DNA from: Terebella lapidaria
Taxonomy: Eukaryota > Annelida > Polychaeta > Terebellida > Terebellidae
Length of the DNA: 64,000 bases
Direction: 5' to 3'
NCBI GenBank assembly: GCA_949152475.1
Contig: OX424562.1
Coordinates: 24,800,209-24,864,208, forward strand
Positions 48,673-62,200 of this stretch are shown here, one piece after another; within the stretch, counting starts at the first letter, position 1; each line of letters opens with the position of its first letter. Both the position numbers and the translations under genes were made by a program. Below the pieces are notes generated by a model. It did no database searches, was not told the origin of the DNA, and saw only the letters and a list, made by a program, of their open reading frames with translations.

Positions 48673-49742
48673 ATGGCAGATAACCGTGATTCCCCACCCC
48701 CTTACTATAAGGTGCACCGTTTGGTACGCAATGCCCTGCCCACCATTGGCAAATTGGGCTGCACTTCCAATAGCATTCCTAGATTGCCCCCTCCGACTTC
48801 GGACAGGGTGGCGAGCATTTCACGTCCGCCACTGGAGCGCGCTTCCTCTGTACCAGAACAGGGCACTCGGAGTCCCACCAGCAATAGGAACTACACGAGC
48901 AAATCATCGCTTGATAAGGCGCTACCCGCCGCGGCCACTAAGGTCAGTGAAGAGTCCGGTAGTTCCAAGGGCAAAGACAAGGGGATCAGCTCAGACTCCC
49001 TACAGAACCAACATGGACACCACGCATGGAACAGCACCTCCAACGGAGGCAGTCGCGACTCACTGGAAAAGTTCACGACGATAATCCGCCAGTCACTGGA
49101 TCGCGGGATTAATAGCTCAAATAGTGTCACAGGGGATCGTAGTGTTGATCTAATCCACCTGGACGAGTTCAACCACCCGACCATTGATAGGGCAATCACG
49201 CCGCCCACCTCGCCCTCCAAGGGCGGATTCGCCACGATGTTTGCGTCCAGTACCACCAAGGGGTTTGCCAAACGCAAGCTGCCGAGTTTAAAGTTCAAGC
49301 GGCTGCCGAGGATGGGGTCTCTGAGGTCGGACCGGGAGTCCCCGTGGCCTCCTGCCCCACCGGCCCAAAGCCACCCAACCATAACCGTCACGGTCAACGA
49401 CGAGGATGAGTCGGTTGTGTCGGATTATCTCTCTCCGGAGAAAAACTACAAAAAGCAAGAGGGTAATAAAATACACTTCCCCAACATCGGGGATGATGTC
49501 AGTCTCTATGGAACACCGAAAGAGGAATTATCACCTCTCAAGGAAGTGGACGGTCCGGGTGCCAATAGGGTGGCATCAAACTCGGCCACCAATTACCTCA
49601 AAGACCAGATCATCTCTTTCTTTCAGCCCTCGGACAACAAACTCGCCATGAAGCTATTCGGCAATAAAAACGCCCTAATGAAGGAGAAAATGCGACAAAA
49701 AGCAGCCGGAAATTGGGTTATTCACCCCTGCAGTAACTTCCG
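48673..49742 (+). CDS. HCN: HCN channel, first coding exon (N-terminal cytoplasmic region)
   Basis: Encodes the cytosolic N-terminus of a hyperpolarization-activated, cyclic-nucleotide-gated cation channel, the pacemaker (Ih) channel of the plasma membrane. Residues about 307-357 carry the family signature: FFQPSDNK, KLFGNKNALMKEKMR, then AAGNWVIHPCSNFR. This matches the vertebrate HCN domain just before transmembrane segment S1 (QPGVNK...FGS...AGFWIIHPYSDFR). The first 300 residues are Ser/Pro-rich and disordered, longer than in vertebrate HCN1. They contain RQSLD and SRDSLEKF sites that could be phosphorylated and a basic patch near 196-225 (KRKLPSLKFKRLPRMGSLR). The ATG has an in-frame TAG 15 bases upstream. 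The exon ends phase 2 (CG|GTGAGT), at the boundary where vertebrate HCN exon 1 also ends as I recall. Exons for S1-S6 and the cyclic-nucleotide domain are not in the window. Confidence 0.92.
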
Positions 49743-49748
49743 GTGAGT
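49743..49748 (+). other. Splice donor of HCN exon 1
   Basis: CG|GTGAGT, a full consensus donor immediately after the IHPCSNFR signature. The reading frame would stop at TGA within the donor if not spliced. Confidence 0.9.
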
Positions 49749-50465
49749 ATGTCGTTTCTAATGCACCGACATATATCCACACCTGCTTCAATATGGAATT
49801 ATGTGTTTATTACTACAAAACAACCAATCCGTTATCACCATAACACTATAACTATACTAACATGCAAATATATTCATATCAATAACGAATGTCATAACAC
49901 AATATACACCATTCAATTGAAAATGTGCAAACTGAGTTCACAAATTGAACACAGCAGTGATGAGAAATGAAGAATTACGTAACAAATTTCATTTAGAAAC
50001 AACTTATGCAAGATGGACTTAATCATATTATGTGACGCTCAATTCATTATTGTGCCCCTTACCACAGTACAATGACATTGTTATAACGAACATTTGTGTG
50101 TACATTTCATCAATAGGTAATCATGATGCTGAATGTGCCATAGACAAAACTATTCTAACGTGACAATGTAATGTATACATAATTGATTGATATACCATGT
50201 ATGGGAGAAACGTGCCGATATTGTCTTTTCGAGGAAATTATTCGTAATTACAAAGGGGCACTGCTGGGATATCATGTGGCTTGGTGGATAAGAGATATGA
50301 GGAACAGTCTTCAACGAACAAAATATGGCCAGTTTTATCGAAAGAAAGGTCAAATGGCCTCTATCCGAATTGCACTTGCCTCTAACACAAACCATGCCTG
50401 ATTCCATAGTCAGAAATAACGGGAAAATTACATGAAGATAAGTGATATCAGGAAATCCTGAAAGC

Positions 50466-51071
50466 ATGTATAGTCATGTAATGAGGCGTAATCTTAAATT
50501 GTACTGTACAGCTCATTCGCCCAATCTGTTGATAACACAGCTCGTCAGCCTCTTCTTTCTGCCCAAGAAAAAAAATGGTTGTCTGATTTACAGAGAACAT
50601 ATTTCCACTTTACGTCGTCAATATGTCCGCTCTGTTTTGACCTGCCGCGATATTTTGCGGCGCATTGACTTCGCTGCAGAACATATTGGCTATATCCGGC
50701 TCAGCTCCGCACTGAATTCCTTCTCAATGACGATTGGCCTCTCAAAATTTTGTCAAGCTTTATCCCCGGCGGCCACAATACCTTGCCTAAGACTTGGAGT
50801 GTCCGAGGATCGACAATGTGGCGTTATATCATCCACCGCTATTCAACCGGTGATTTTTGTGATTATCTTCTTTCCTGAAAAGTCTACCACACATCCATTC
50901 ATCGCCTATATTCAATGGAACGGGGACGGATCGTCGCTTTGTATGGGTTTATTTGTGATCTGGGGTTCATTGAGAAATAATCCGCCTGATCAAATAAATG
51001 TCGAGATTATTTTTATTGCTACTGGAATAGAAGCACATTTCATCATTGAAAAGGGAGTTAATGTAGAGTGA
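50466..51071 (+). CDS. Unidentified 201-residue frame in the intron
   Basis: Open from ATG at 50466 for 201 residues to TAG/TGA-rich sequence. The frame also extends a few codons upstream. Segments such as RRQYVRSVLTCRDILRRIDF, CLRLGVSEDRQCG and FFPEKSTTHPFIAYIQWNGD look protein-like, with mixed composition rather than repeats. No signal peptide or clear membrane helix except a hydrophobic VIFVIIFF stretch. A length over 200 codons is unusual for chance in this AT-rich DNA. I do not recognise a family. It may be part of the same decayed foreign insertion as 52.4-57.7 kb or a nested gene. Confidence 0.35.
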   Translation: MYSHVMRRNLKLYCTAHSPNLLITQLVSLFFLPKKKNGCLIYREHISTLRRQYVRSVLTCRDILRRIDFAAEHIGYIRLSSALNSFSMTIGLSKFCQALSPAATIPCLRLGVSEDRQCGVISSTAIQPVIFVIIFFPEKSTTHPFIAYIQWNGDGSSLCMGLFVIWGSLRNNPPDQINVEIIFIATGIEAHFIIEKGVNVE

Positions 51072-53426
51072 GATATATAGAGTGAGAAACAAGAGCTATG
51101 GGAGTTATTCCTATGAAAATACAAACCGTATTATGGCATTTCCGAGGTAGGCGTTCTATAAGTAGCGAATAAACGTTTGTCAATCGTGATTTGATAAAGG
51201 CTTGCCAATCAGTTAATAAATATTATTCTTTGATATGTGTGTAAGATATTTGGTAAGAAATTGAATCCAACATACACGTAGTTGATCGTAAAACCAACGA
51301 AGGAATTAGGTCCTACATATAGTCATGGAAGATTAAAGGATACATGAAATATTGCCATTTAAAGTGCTTTCTTCTTCCAACTTGAGTTTCGATAGTACAA
51401 AATCTCTGACAGCATACACAGGAACATCAACCACTAACTGGTGTGCACCTGGTTTGTTATAATGGACATTTGAAGGAAGGTCAATTTAGTGCGGAAAGCA
51501 GATAACGGGTTTGCACACATTTAACGACTGGAATTAGGAAGAAGAAATCGTATTATAAATTGTTCTCGAACAAAAGCTCTGCAGGAGAACAGGTAATTTG
51601 TTCAAATTGTGTTCATTGTCGATTGATAGAAAGAACGGATGTGTACTGAAGAAAGAACCCATATGACCACAACCAGGTCAATTAAGGTCATCAGTGGACA
51701 TGCTGAGTCTTATATTGATCAGGGTTTGGACAAAAACTAATTAATAATTCCAATAATTAAACAAAATCTTTTTTTTCTTGATATTCATCAAAATAATATG
51801 ACTTTCTCTATATTTGTTTCTCTTACGAACTCCACGCGTGGAAAAGCACGTGAAAATGGTCAAAATGGCTCATGGGATTTTGCAATTAGCTACATGCAAT
51901 TAACCACAATCCACTAGTAGACCAATATACCTAAACTCCAACCAAACACGTACGTGTATGATAAATGGATTATTAGTTAGCTAAATCTATTTCGTGATTG
52001 TAGATACAAATATGCACCTACCTGGTATAAATCTGCTAAATATTTGTCTGGTGGAATACAGCTGGTGCAATAAAACTTGATTCTATGTGGTTCGGTAACT
52101 AAATATCGTTGCGCACTTTATGTTTTTCTGCACTAAGTTGACCTTGAGAATTAGTCCCCAAAGTGGAATGAGAATCAATAGATACGGGGATTGCTGCGAC
52201 TGACAGATGTACCAATCCTAACCCCACACGTCACACATCTTGTTCCACGAGTTCCCCTGAAGAAAATGCAATAATACACATTTGAAATAATAAAAAAATG
52301 ACTTGAGATTTATGTAGAATCACCCCTCAAATCATTGCACCATGAATGGGATCAGGATTTGGACTGAACAGTGGCTCATTCAGTGTCACACAAATACGTA
52401 TAAAAATACCATAGACACGCTTACATATTTAATATTAGCTATTGATTTAGGCGTATCGCCTCGAAGAGGATGTCCTCGCAGTGCAGAATAGAGCCGAACT
52501 GTGACGTCGTTATTGCACGGTTTTATTAATGAAAAATGCTCCCATTCAACCGCTGGTGCCTTTTGTCGTGAAGAGATGAGTGTGGTGTGTGCCAAGACGG
52601 GCACACGCTGGGTGATGAGCGGTGGGAGAGCGAGAGATCTGGACAACTTTTTATTGCTCACTGTACCAGGTTCAGTTTTGGAAACAGTTATGGTTATAAG
52701 ATCAACCAATGCAAATAATGCTTCGGAATGCAAACATAATTCAGGAGCTCTCACAAGCCTTTCGAGTATGATCCGTAAAAAGAAATCATGCGAAATTGCA
52801 TTATTGTGCAAAATTGGCCAAACCTTGCCAGCATAGTCTAAATATAGACCACGAGGTTCAGATGCAACCAATGGAATTCGATTGGAGAGCAGTTCGAAAC
52901 AACCAATTCCCATTGTACATTTCCGATGATTTGTGGGAACTGGGTTGAAAAAATGCGTTTAATGCGTTTATTGCCTTAAGCTACAAGCACTTCAATTTGC
53001 TGAACACCGTCTCTTGGTTTAATCCACTTTGTGCGACGAGGAAATCCTTGAGCGTGGGGACGATGTATGTGGTCGATATTTTGCGCACAACTGTGGCGTC
53101 CATAACACGGACCTTATGGCACAAATATATCCGGTCATTCAGGCTGTGTGCCACGATGTTTGGCTTTGCCTGCATCTTGTATATGGCTAAAAGTAGCCCT
53201 TGAAAATTGTTAATATGGCGATATTATATTGTATGGGGAAAAAGATGAACTGGCCCTTGCGTTGACCTTGTTTTGTGGAAAAATTGAATCCATAAATATC
53301 ATCACGATGTATGGGCGGCTGTAAAGTTGCTGGTCGCATAGCTATGGAGACATCACCTTTCGTCAAATCTGCCTCTAGTGCAAACATACTGCAGTGATAA
53401 TATATGACAATAATTAACTTCATGGG

Positions 53427-53443
53427 GAGGGGGGGGGGGGGGA
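53427..53443. repeat. Poly-G tract
   Basis: A run of G interrupted once by A near the left end. Similar G or C runs occur at about 21711-21723, 34054-34066 and 60771-60783. They are probably simple length-variable tracts. Confidence 0.6.
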
Positions 53444-54960
53444 GGTGGCACCAATCATTTGCGTGTGATAAAATTTTGATGAAGACGTAAAGAAACAAAA
53501 TGCAATGTAGGAGCATGCCACCTGTGCAGTATACCGACAGTCATTCTCATTGTATCATAATTCAACTCAAGTATTCACAATTTGTCTTTAAGTCGAACAA
53601 TGCCGAGTGCGTCATTTATTGGAGAATTTGCACATAATACAGTTAATGTCCATGAATGCGGGCGTGTAAGTGAGATTATCAGCCAACAGAGACAAGCCAG
53701 TAGTTAGCTTCAGATACGATGCCATTGGAAGCACTGGCCATTGCAGCAGTTTCGAAACGAAAGGGAGCAGGCAGATTACACAGCACTTAGCGGCTTCTTA
53801 AAACTCTAGGATACTATCTTGGCTACGGGGAGGGTGTCGGACATTGGAAACAAAACAAAAACAAGGTTTGGCGATTTTATCCCCTTCGGACCCAACGTTT
53901 CGATGGGAGAGGACCTTAGCTTCCAGAAGAAAACATTCCGCCCCAAAAATCGCTTCTTTAGGGTCCCCTGCGGCGATCGCAATATTTATTATATCAAGAA
54001 CAAGATAAAGACACTGTCGAGTTGATTTTGAGAAGCCTGTACTCGTACACAAAGAGGTGATTGCTAGTGGCCGTTTGTTTGCTTTTTCCAGCCACAGTCA
54101 ACACAGAAGGAAGCAGGAAAAAATGTCCATTTTGGTGGGGCTCCCGCACCGTATCAGTAATTATCTTAATGTCCGTAAAATTGCTCTTTGGTCTTTCTAT
54201 AACCTGTCTGTTATTGTATAGGTGAGCTCCAGTTTGCAATGTTATTTAACCCGTAGTTCCACTTTGTGGCCTCAACTTCCCGGGGGCCAGAGTTTTCCGT
54301 TATAGCATTTGCCATGTGGTCGAATATTGACTTTTACATTTGCTCAACCGGAACTTGTACGAGACTAAAAATCTGGGAATCATTCACGGCACCGTTTTGT
54401 AAACAGTCCAGCGAGGAAGGAAGGGCTGTTCACAAATTCACTTGCTCATATATTCGTATCGCCACTAATCCGTACCATATCCCATCCAAGTATACAGTTG
54501 CAGTGCTAGGTTAAACTGGAATATAGAAGCCAGAAAGCCACCATAGACAGCTTAAAATATTTATGACGTATATGTAGATCCATACTGACCAGTCTGAATA
54601 TTACATCGACACGTAAATGTGTTTCCCATGGCACCAGTAACTGGAAAAAATACTTGGATTTGGCTACAACCTTCACCCCAATTTGCCGGTCGGAATCATA
54701 AGAGTAGTACCCTTATCACCGATAAGAGAAAAGTTGCTACACCTCCAGCCTGGGGCATTTCATGTACCACCACTGACAACACATTTGAGTTTCCTCCAAA
54801 CATTGCTAATCCAATAGAAAACCATAGCAGCGTCGGCTCTCATACCCTAAAGATCTTTTTACAGGAATATTATAGTTCTTCTTAATTATTCGTTGTCCAC
54901 ACCGAGCGGATTTTCTGAGCTGAATCCCATAGGCACTAATCGGTAGGCCTAATTGCATGG

Positions 54961-55040
54961 TCGATAGACACAGTGATATAAAGGCAAATGTTACACGCCT
55001 TTGATAGACACAATGATATACATGCAAATGTTACACGCCT
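54961..55040 (+). repeat. Two-copy 39-bp direct repeat
   Basis: GATAGACACARTGATATA followed by GCAAATGTTACACGCCT occurs twice in succession with three or so differences. A local tandem duplication with no obvious function. Confidence 0.7.
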
Positions 55041-58000
55041 CAGTTTTCCAAATCAGCACAACTGACGTTAATGGCAAAGCCGAACAATTGCTCTTTTCAC
55101 AACTGCAGTACAAATTGAATAAGAACGGGAAACAATAACGCCATGGAAATATATAATAAGATTTATTGTCTTGAACTTAGTTCAATTTGTCTATATATAT
55201 GCTTGTACAAAAAATTACAATCGGGTAAAAAGGAAAAGGTCACATATGATTAACTTTAATGATGTGTTCACACAGAGAAAAATACTTGTCAAAGAAGCAT
55301 CACCAATCATCGCTCAATGAATAGACAGTTTTTGAAATCATGTATCATCAAAAGGCGATAATGATTTTTACACCAAATATTGTACATGTTTTATGTTGCT
55401 CTCGGAAATGTTGGATTGTTTGGCAATCATTAGTGCTGTCGCCTCGAGCCGATGTGCTCTCCAGCTGCGTCCAAATTAAGACTCATACATCATAGATGTC
55501 CACAGAAACGTCGTGCTAATATTATTATCAATGGAACATTCTTGCACTGGTAATATTACCAATGCCAGCTAGATTTGAACGAATAACTGTAGACAGATAC
55601 GTACTAGTTTTTGACACCAAACAGCAAGTGCTGTATGGCTGCATTATCTGGGTAGTCTTTTGAATCTCGTTCTTCACGAAACATCCAACTTTCCCCATGC
55701 ACGCCCCATTGTATTAGTATTCAGGGTCCGATGGGGGAAAATGTCCCAATTACTGCTAGCCTTGCACGAACCCCATAATTGTAGGAACACGCATGTCGTC
55801 ATCTGCATGTGTATGGACATCCCTAGCGTTTCTACTCTCAAACCGAGAGGACACATGGAGGCAATCTTGCTGTCTCCTGTAACATTAAATCTCGCCTATG
55901 TAGTCAGAGAGAGACGGTACACATTACTGCTGAATCAGCGTAACTGCGGTGATATACACACTGGACACGCGTTGAATTTGTGGGGACGATATGTCTCGTG
56001 AGCAGTGTTTGTACCTGCCAGGCTTGCTTACTTGTGTCCGTAATGACACTGGCTGGCAATGTTTCGTACCTGTGCGTGTGTACTACGTGTATTCACAATG
56101 ATAGATGAGATATACGTATGGTACTAGTACGTGGCATCAATGTGCATTTTGCAATGTATACAAGATGAAACGCGAGTACTGACTATTCCTGGGCATTCGC
56201 TGTACATCAGAAAGTTATTATTCATAGTTTGTACGTTTCATGAAATAACTCACTCATTCCTTACGAATTCATGATCATAAATATCTAGATTTCAGCATAG
56301 TGAAACTATTATATAACTTGCAAAAATATTCATGCCATGTTTTGGAAGTTGTTGGTGGAATTGTTGAAATTGAAGTAATTGACAAGAAAGGTTCTGACTT
56401 GATAACTGACCAACAAACTTGCATGGTGATCGTTTACCAGCGCCATTATTTAACACTGTTTACATAATCCTGGGATAAACGTGTCACGTCGATTTGTCTC
56501 AGTAATATAATAATTCGAAATAATCGAGCACAAACAAGAGCAGATTATCAGTCCTTCTGTACATGATTGAATTCTTGCTATTTCTTCTACGGAGTGTTGA
56601 CAATCAATATTGAAAATGAATATGAAGTATGTCAATTAGAAAAAAAACATTGCATGATTCAGAAATGGAACCATTGAAATCACGATAATAACATGTCATT
56701 TTTGCTCGTTAGCTTCAGGACAAGTGACATCATAAAGTCTTTTTATGACATGGTTGGAGATATCTTTGGAGAAAACAATGTGCGTCTGTGTTTTGTTGTT
56801 GTTGCTGAACTGTTGAACATAGATTCTGCATTATCACAAATGAGCAAGGGAGAATGAACACACCTAAGGCTATTTGAATAGATGTATGTTCAACATCATC
56901 GATCTATCAATATTTATTCGACATAATGACAGACGAATCCTAAGGACCAAACACAGCATGACAAAGAAAATTGGTACTACATTTGCAATTATGTACAAAA
57001 ACCCCATATGGTCATACCAAGAACTTAACCATAGATACCTCTGATTTATGTGCACTTTGGAAGAAAATGACACGTTTCCGAAAATAGTAAGTGAAAGTTT
57101 TGCAGCTGAATCACAGACGCAAAGCGGAAATCTGTATTCTGGTTGACATATCGCTCCCATATTGGCGCTCCCTATCTTACCCAGCTGACTTATCGACCCT
57201 AATAAAGAAATTGGGCAGCCCGCTCCCCAGGGGATCAACTCGATTTGTTCTCTGCATCGGTAATAAATCGTCCCAACTGACGTGTCGCTTTTTATGTGAA
57301 ACAATTTGGAGTTGGACACGTTGACAGTGCCACATTCTCCCACATTACATCCCAGGGAAATTAACTTAGCCCCGACATAAAGCAATTCCTCGTGGACTCA
57401 TCACGTGGACTGTTCCATCATGGGGTTATGCAAGACAAAGAAACGCCACTCATTAGAACTGGAACTCCTTTGGTAAAAATTCACTTAAGCGTCCACACAA
57501 TTGGATCAGGATGGTGTCCAGAAATGCTGATTACCGTGACAGTATTGAAAGGGAAAACTGCACATTTGGGTAGGGCATGATGATCCATCAATATCTTTGG
57601 AGAGGAATTCAGTGCTCTAAACTTAGTTTTTGGACAAGTTCCAAAATAGACCAATAAATGCCAGCCATCGATGGCGCAAAAACGATACGGCGTCCAACAG
57701 AAATATATGTTGCTTGGACGGAAAACAATCATTAACGTTTATGATGCACAAACCAAATATGGAATTTGTTCATGTAATACCACGGAGAATAATTCAGACC
57801 TTGTTGCATCATAATGCGTGAGCTGATCGACGACTCTGGCTTGTTTTGTCTGCTGTGTTTTCACTTGGACACAGGCCATATAGGGAACACGTAGAGTACA
57901 TACCAATTATAGAATGTTATATGTACGTGAGTGGTAATACTGAAACGGTATTGTTGACTTGTTTTTCCTCAGTGGTTGCCCGCTTATTCTTTATCAAACC

Positions 58001-58199
58001 AATTCCTTCAGCAAGATCTTATTGCATAATTTCCCATCGTAAATACATATCTTCCAGCCCATGACATTTGGTTTTATTCTCTTATTTTCGTGGTTTGCGA
58101 GTATGGAGTTGTTAGTATATTATGAGAATTATGAAGAACGGTTTTATGATAACTAGGATATAGAGCGAAAAATTATCATCCACATTCTTAGCCACCAAT

Positions 58200-59284
58200 G
58201 TATGTTCATTGATGGTTTCAAACGCCCCAGGGAGTACCTCAAGGGTCCGCCCTCGGCCCTGTGTTGTTCACAATCCTGTACCACAAGTATGCAGATGTTA
58301 CTCAATTGTATACTTCATATGAGCAGCTGTATCAAGTCAATCACACATTGGATGACCAACAACTATTTGCAGTTGAACAATGTCAAAATTGAAATGATGA
58401 TCATCCAAGCGCCCCCATCATTTGCGATCTTGTGGAATTCTACCGTTAAATATTAATGAAAACATCTTGCCCATTGCCTCCGTCCGAGACCTAGGGGTGG
58501 TGTTCGATCCACATTTCGCCATGCATGAGCAAGTGACCACCATTATAAAGTCATGCAACTTTCACCTTCGGACTATCGGTAAGGTCAGGCGATCTCACCC
58601 TTGCGGCATACCAGCCAGCTATCCAGTCCTTATCACGCATGGACTATTGTTGCACACTTCTCAGCAATCTGCCACAATCACAAATCCATAGATTACAAGT
58701 CACCCAGAACAGAGCAGCCCGTCTTATCACCAAGTCCAACCAACCCCAGAGACCCTATCAAGCCTATCCTGCAGCAGTTACATTGGCTCCCGATCCACCT
58801 CCGCATCAAGTTCCGGCTTCTCGATCACACCTACAAGTGCATCCACAACTTGTGTCCACCCTACATCAGTGACATGGTGTCACACTATGTGCCGGATCGC
58901 TCCTTGCGCTCGTCCAATGACCACAGTCTTTCTAATGGTCCTAATGGTCCAATAGCCTACCACAGCACATCCGGGAATGTCGTTCTGTCAGTAATTTTAA
59001 GACACCTGAAATCTCACTTGTTTGTGGAGTATCTTGGTCGGGCTTTGTGTCTATTGCAAAAGGTTGTATTTTACGTTTGTTATTGGCATCATCAAAATCT
59101 GACTGTATTAGTGGTAATAGATTGATACTTACATTAACACTGTATAATTCATCATGTCCTTTTAGAGTTCTATTCACTATTATGAACTCCATGTAAATAT
59201 TATTTTTTTCTTGTATACATATCTGTAAAGCGCTCTGGTACAAATTGATTAGGCGCTATATAAATAACGGTTAAATAAAAAAAT
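58200..59284 (+). mobile_element. CR1/L2-type LINE, 5'-truncated and decayed
   Basis: Begins inside the reverse transcriptase with the box GVPQGSALGPVLFTILY, followed at once by YADVTQLY. The usual catalytic YADD is changed to YADV and the spacer between the boxes is missing, so the enzyme would be dead. Downstream frames keep MDYCCTLLSNLPQSQIHRLQ, NRAARLITKS, LQQLHWLPIHLRIKFR, YKCIHNLCPPYISDM and DRSLRSS, the hallmark C-terminal region of CR1/L2/Crack LINEs. These lie in different frames, showing at least two indels. The 3' end GTAAAGCGC...AGGCGCTATATAAATAA is typical of this group. The element is inactive and lies in the presumed HCN intron. Confidence 0.85.
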
Positions 59285-62200
59285 GGACATGTAGGGAGTT
59301 TCTCGAAGAGCGTCACTTACAGACGAATGATCAAATAAAGAAATAAACATTCAACAGACCAATATGTGGGACAGTATTGTAGAAGAGTCAGGACGTCGTC
59401 GGCCTAGTTTGCTATTTTATCTGCAGTGTATTAGTTGTGATGCTCCACCGTACGTTCTATGTCTATAGACGTCCTAAACCGGGAGGCCTGCTGAACTTCC
59501 GGTGTGTTACCAGCGAGGGAAGCCCGCCCAGTGTCACAAGACTTCATGCATCCCTCTCGCCTTCTCCTCCAGTGCTCAGACAGTTTTTGATTCACCAAAT
59601 GCATTGATCAAATATTTGCTATGTTACTTCAATCGAAGTGTTCCCCATATATCAGGATCGCTAGATCCCAGGGTTGGACAAAAGGAGAACACAAAAGAAA
59701 CGATCACCGTGATGTCGTCAAACAGCAAAAACTTCTTAAAATAGAGATAATAAGGGTAGTCCTGCAATGTATGTCGGAATTTAGTCCTTGTATCCTCCTA
59801 AAACTAAATAGTAAAGTTGTTACTACATCCACGAGGAGAAACTCATAATATTTTTCCTATGCTCTTTAAAGGTTGCGATGCTATTGCCGCTATTGGCTCT
59901 AAAATCTTTCAGAGTGGATAGCCTCTACTAAGACTTGCATTGATACAAGCTTCACGTGTACTTGTGGCCGGGTTACTAGTATTCATTTTTGGTTTTTGTA
60001 TTAGCCTCATCGAGACAAGTTAAATTCGAGCCGTGATTACATGATAGAGCAGAGGTCTCATATTTATCACGGATTATTACGCGGTGTTATTTCTTTCGGC
60101 CTTGAGACTGTCAGCAAGATGGTCTGTACTATCACGCACGGCTCCAGACGTGTCCTTTGCTGACAGCCAAGTTCATTCCCTGCTGGAATTATGATGCTAA
60201 CCATAGCTCCATTTACAGTGGGGGTCAAGTAATATACCCCACGTGAAGGACTCCCAATCGACTGTCATCCCTCTCATCAATCTTATTAGTATTCTCTGGG
60301 TAACATCCACTGTCTAATACGGTCCTTATAGGCGATTGCTGCTACTCGTGGCATCGATTTCGCGGTCGAGCTCCGCCGCCGAAGATTTGAAGGCGGGGGT
60401 TCAGGTTGGGGAATTCTCGACCTTCTGTGAGGACCACCAGATAAAAAACAAAGATCTTCCGTCACTTGGAGGAAAAGTATGGTGAAATCTATACAACGAA
60501 CGTAAACTTGGGCGGAACTGCGTCCGGGTGTTGATTGAGAGAAGGTTGAATGTAAGTCGTTGTCAGCAGTGGGCCGCGCAAAGAAGTCCCCGAGTTGGCA
60601 TCACCCAGGGAGTACCTGAGGACCGTCCAGGGAGCTCAAGGTATTGGTGGACAGTCACCGATGACCTTGCTAGAGCTCGTCTCAGGGAATAGAGGTTATT
60701 ATCTGAGATAGAGAGATTATATTAGGTGTGTGAAGATATCCGCGACGGCCATCCTTTCTGTCCATGCTTCGGGGGGGGGGGGGGATGGGATAATGTGATA
60801 CTTGAACAGATCAATCATTTCCTAGATCATATAACTTTTTGGTGCAGGCTTTCAATTAATTTATCGCCCGCTTAATCAAGGACGTCGCTTGTTAATAGCA
60901 AGTCGATTTAATATCCACACATGGTCGCTAGATGTTAATTGCGCTTGACCGTGTGAGGTATAGAGGTAACGTCCGCATTCACTCGTCTCTAAATGCGGCA
61001 ATACACCTTGCTTAAACCTCTTGTCGAGTCGACAATCAGGCGATGATTACACGGGAACCACCGAGAAGTGGGTCTGGGACATGACGGACTCGTCTTTAGC
61101 TACATTGTGTTGCTTTTGTGCAGTTTTGTAACTGGATAGAAATATGTACTCTTGTTTTGTCGAGGTGTATATCAACGATCAATAGCAGCATTTTCATGAC
61201 ATTTCTACTTTCAGCTAATTGGCAATTTAATTCATTGTCCCAACGGCGAATGATTCCGTTTTGTAGTCGCCAAGAATCAACTATGAGCACTGACTTCAAC
61301 ATGTATTTCGTTTGTGGTTTGAACAAAAAACCAAACGATCCGTCATCAAGTTCAAGATACAGACACCAATCAAAACGTTTTTGACAGAGAGGCAAGGCCT
61401 ACATATCAAAATAGCACTCTGTATTTGATAGAAGAATGATAGAAGACGTTTGTTCTGCTGGAGGCCGTGGAAGCGGGCAAGTATGCAGACGTCTAGAACT
61501 GACATTCTGTATTGACACTCGTGTCAAGGTAGCGTTCTGAGCGAGCCAACTACTGATAGTTGTGATGAATTAAAGAGTGGAGCGCGCTGGTGCGACACGA
61601 CAGACACACACTCTAGATGTTCTGGTTTCGTCAGCGTTTTCAGCAGCAAAAAAAGATCGGTATTACATGAAAGTGCAACACAAAACTCACCAATAACGTT
61701 ACTGATATAATTTCGTTTTGCTGGTTGAATGTGGGGTCAATAATTTTCTTCTATTCTCTAGTCTTGAATTAGTAGCATAATACTTGTTGGTGGCTACAAG
61801 CATCTTGTTGTTAACTACATAAAACCCACATGAAGAAATATAAAATCAAACTACCAATAAAACATGGAACTGGGACAGGCATGAACTTCTTCAGGGCTAC
61901 TTCACTCAAAGAATGTACAAGATACCCTGCCAGGATGTCACAACGCTACTCTGCTCTAGTGAGGCTTCAGGTATTTGTGTACCACCAAGTTCAGGTAAAC
62001 ATTCCGGGCTGCTACTTGTTCCTCACAATCAGAGTTTCTGGTAAACGCCTGTACGTGTACATTCTGGTATGTGGGAATAGATCGTGATGAAGATTCAACG
62101 CAACTATTAATAGGCTTCACTTGAGGCAAACTCCAACTGTTGTCAATTTGGTCACGTTAGTGTGTGAAAGCAATTTCTCACACTGGAGTGGTATCTGTAT

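Larger units (their letters stand above)
52386..57732 (-). pseudogene. Decayed coding-like region of unknown, possibly viral, origin
   Basis: Several minus-strand stretches of protein-like composition follow one another. Parts: 52386-52913 (175 codons), 52981-53175, 53187-53516 and 53798-54052. Separately, 56870-57385 (171 codons) ends in a hydrophobic helix after WYDHMGFLYIIANV and a basic tail, as in a single-pass membrane protein. Plus-strand frames at 53819-54025, 54266-54514, 54619-54885 and 55660-56001 overlap or alternate with them. The region is broken in a number of places and looks old. A large DNA virus insertion is one explanation and would suit the dense, varied coding-like content; a decayed host gene is another. 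Family not determined. Confidence 0.2.
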
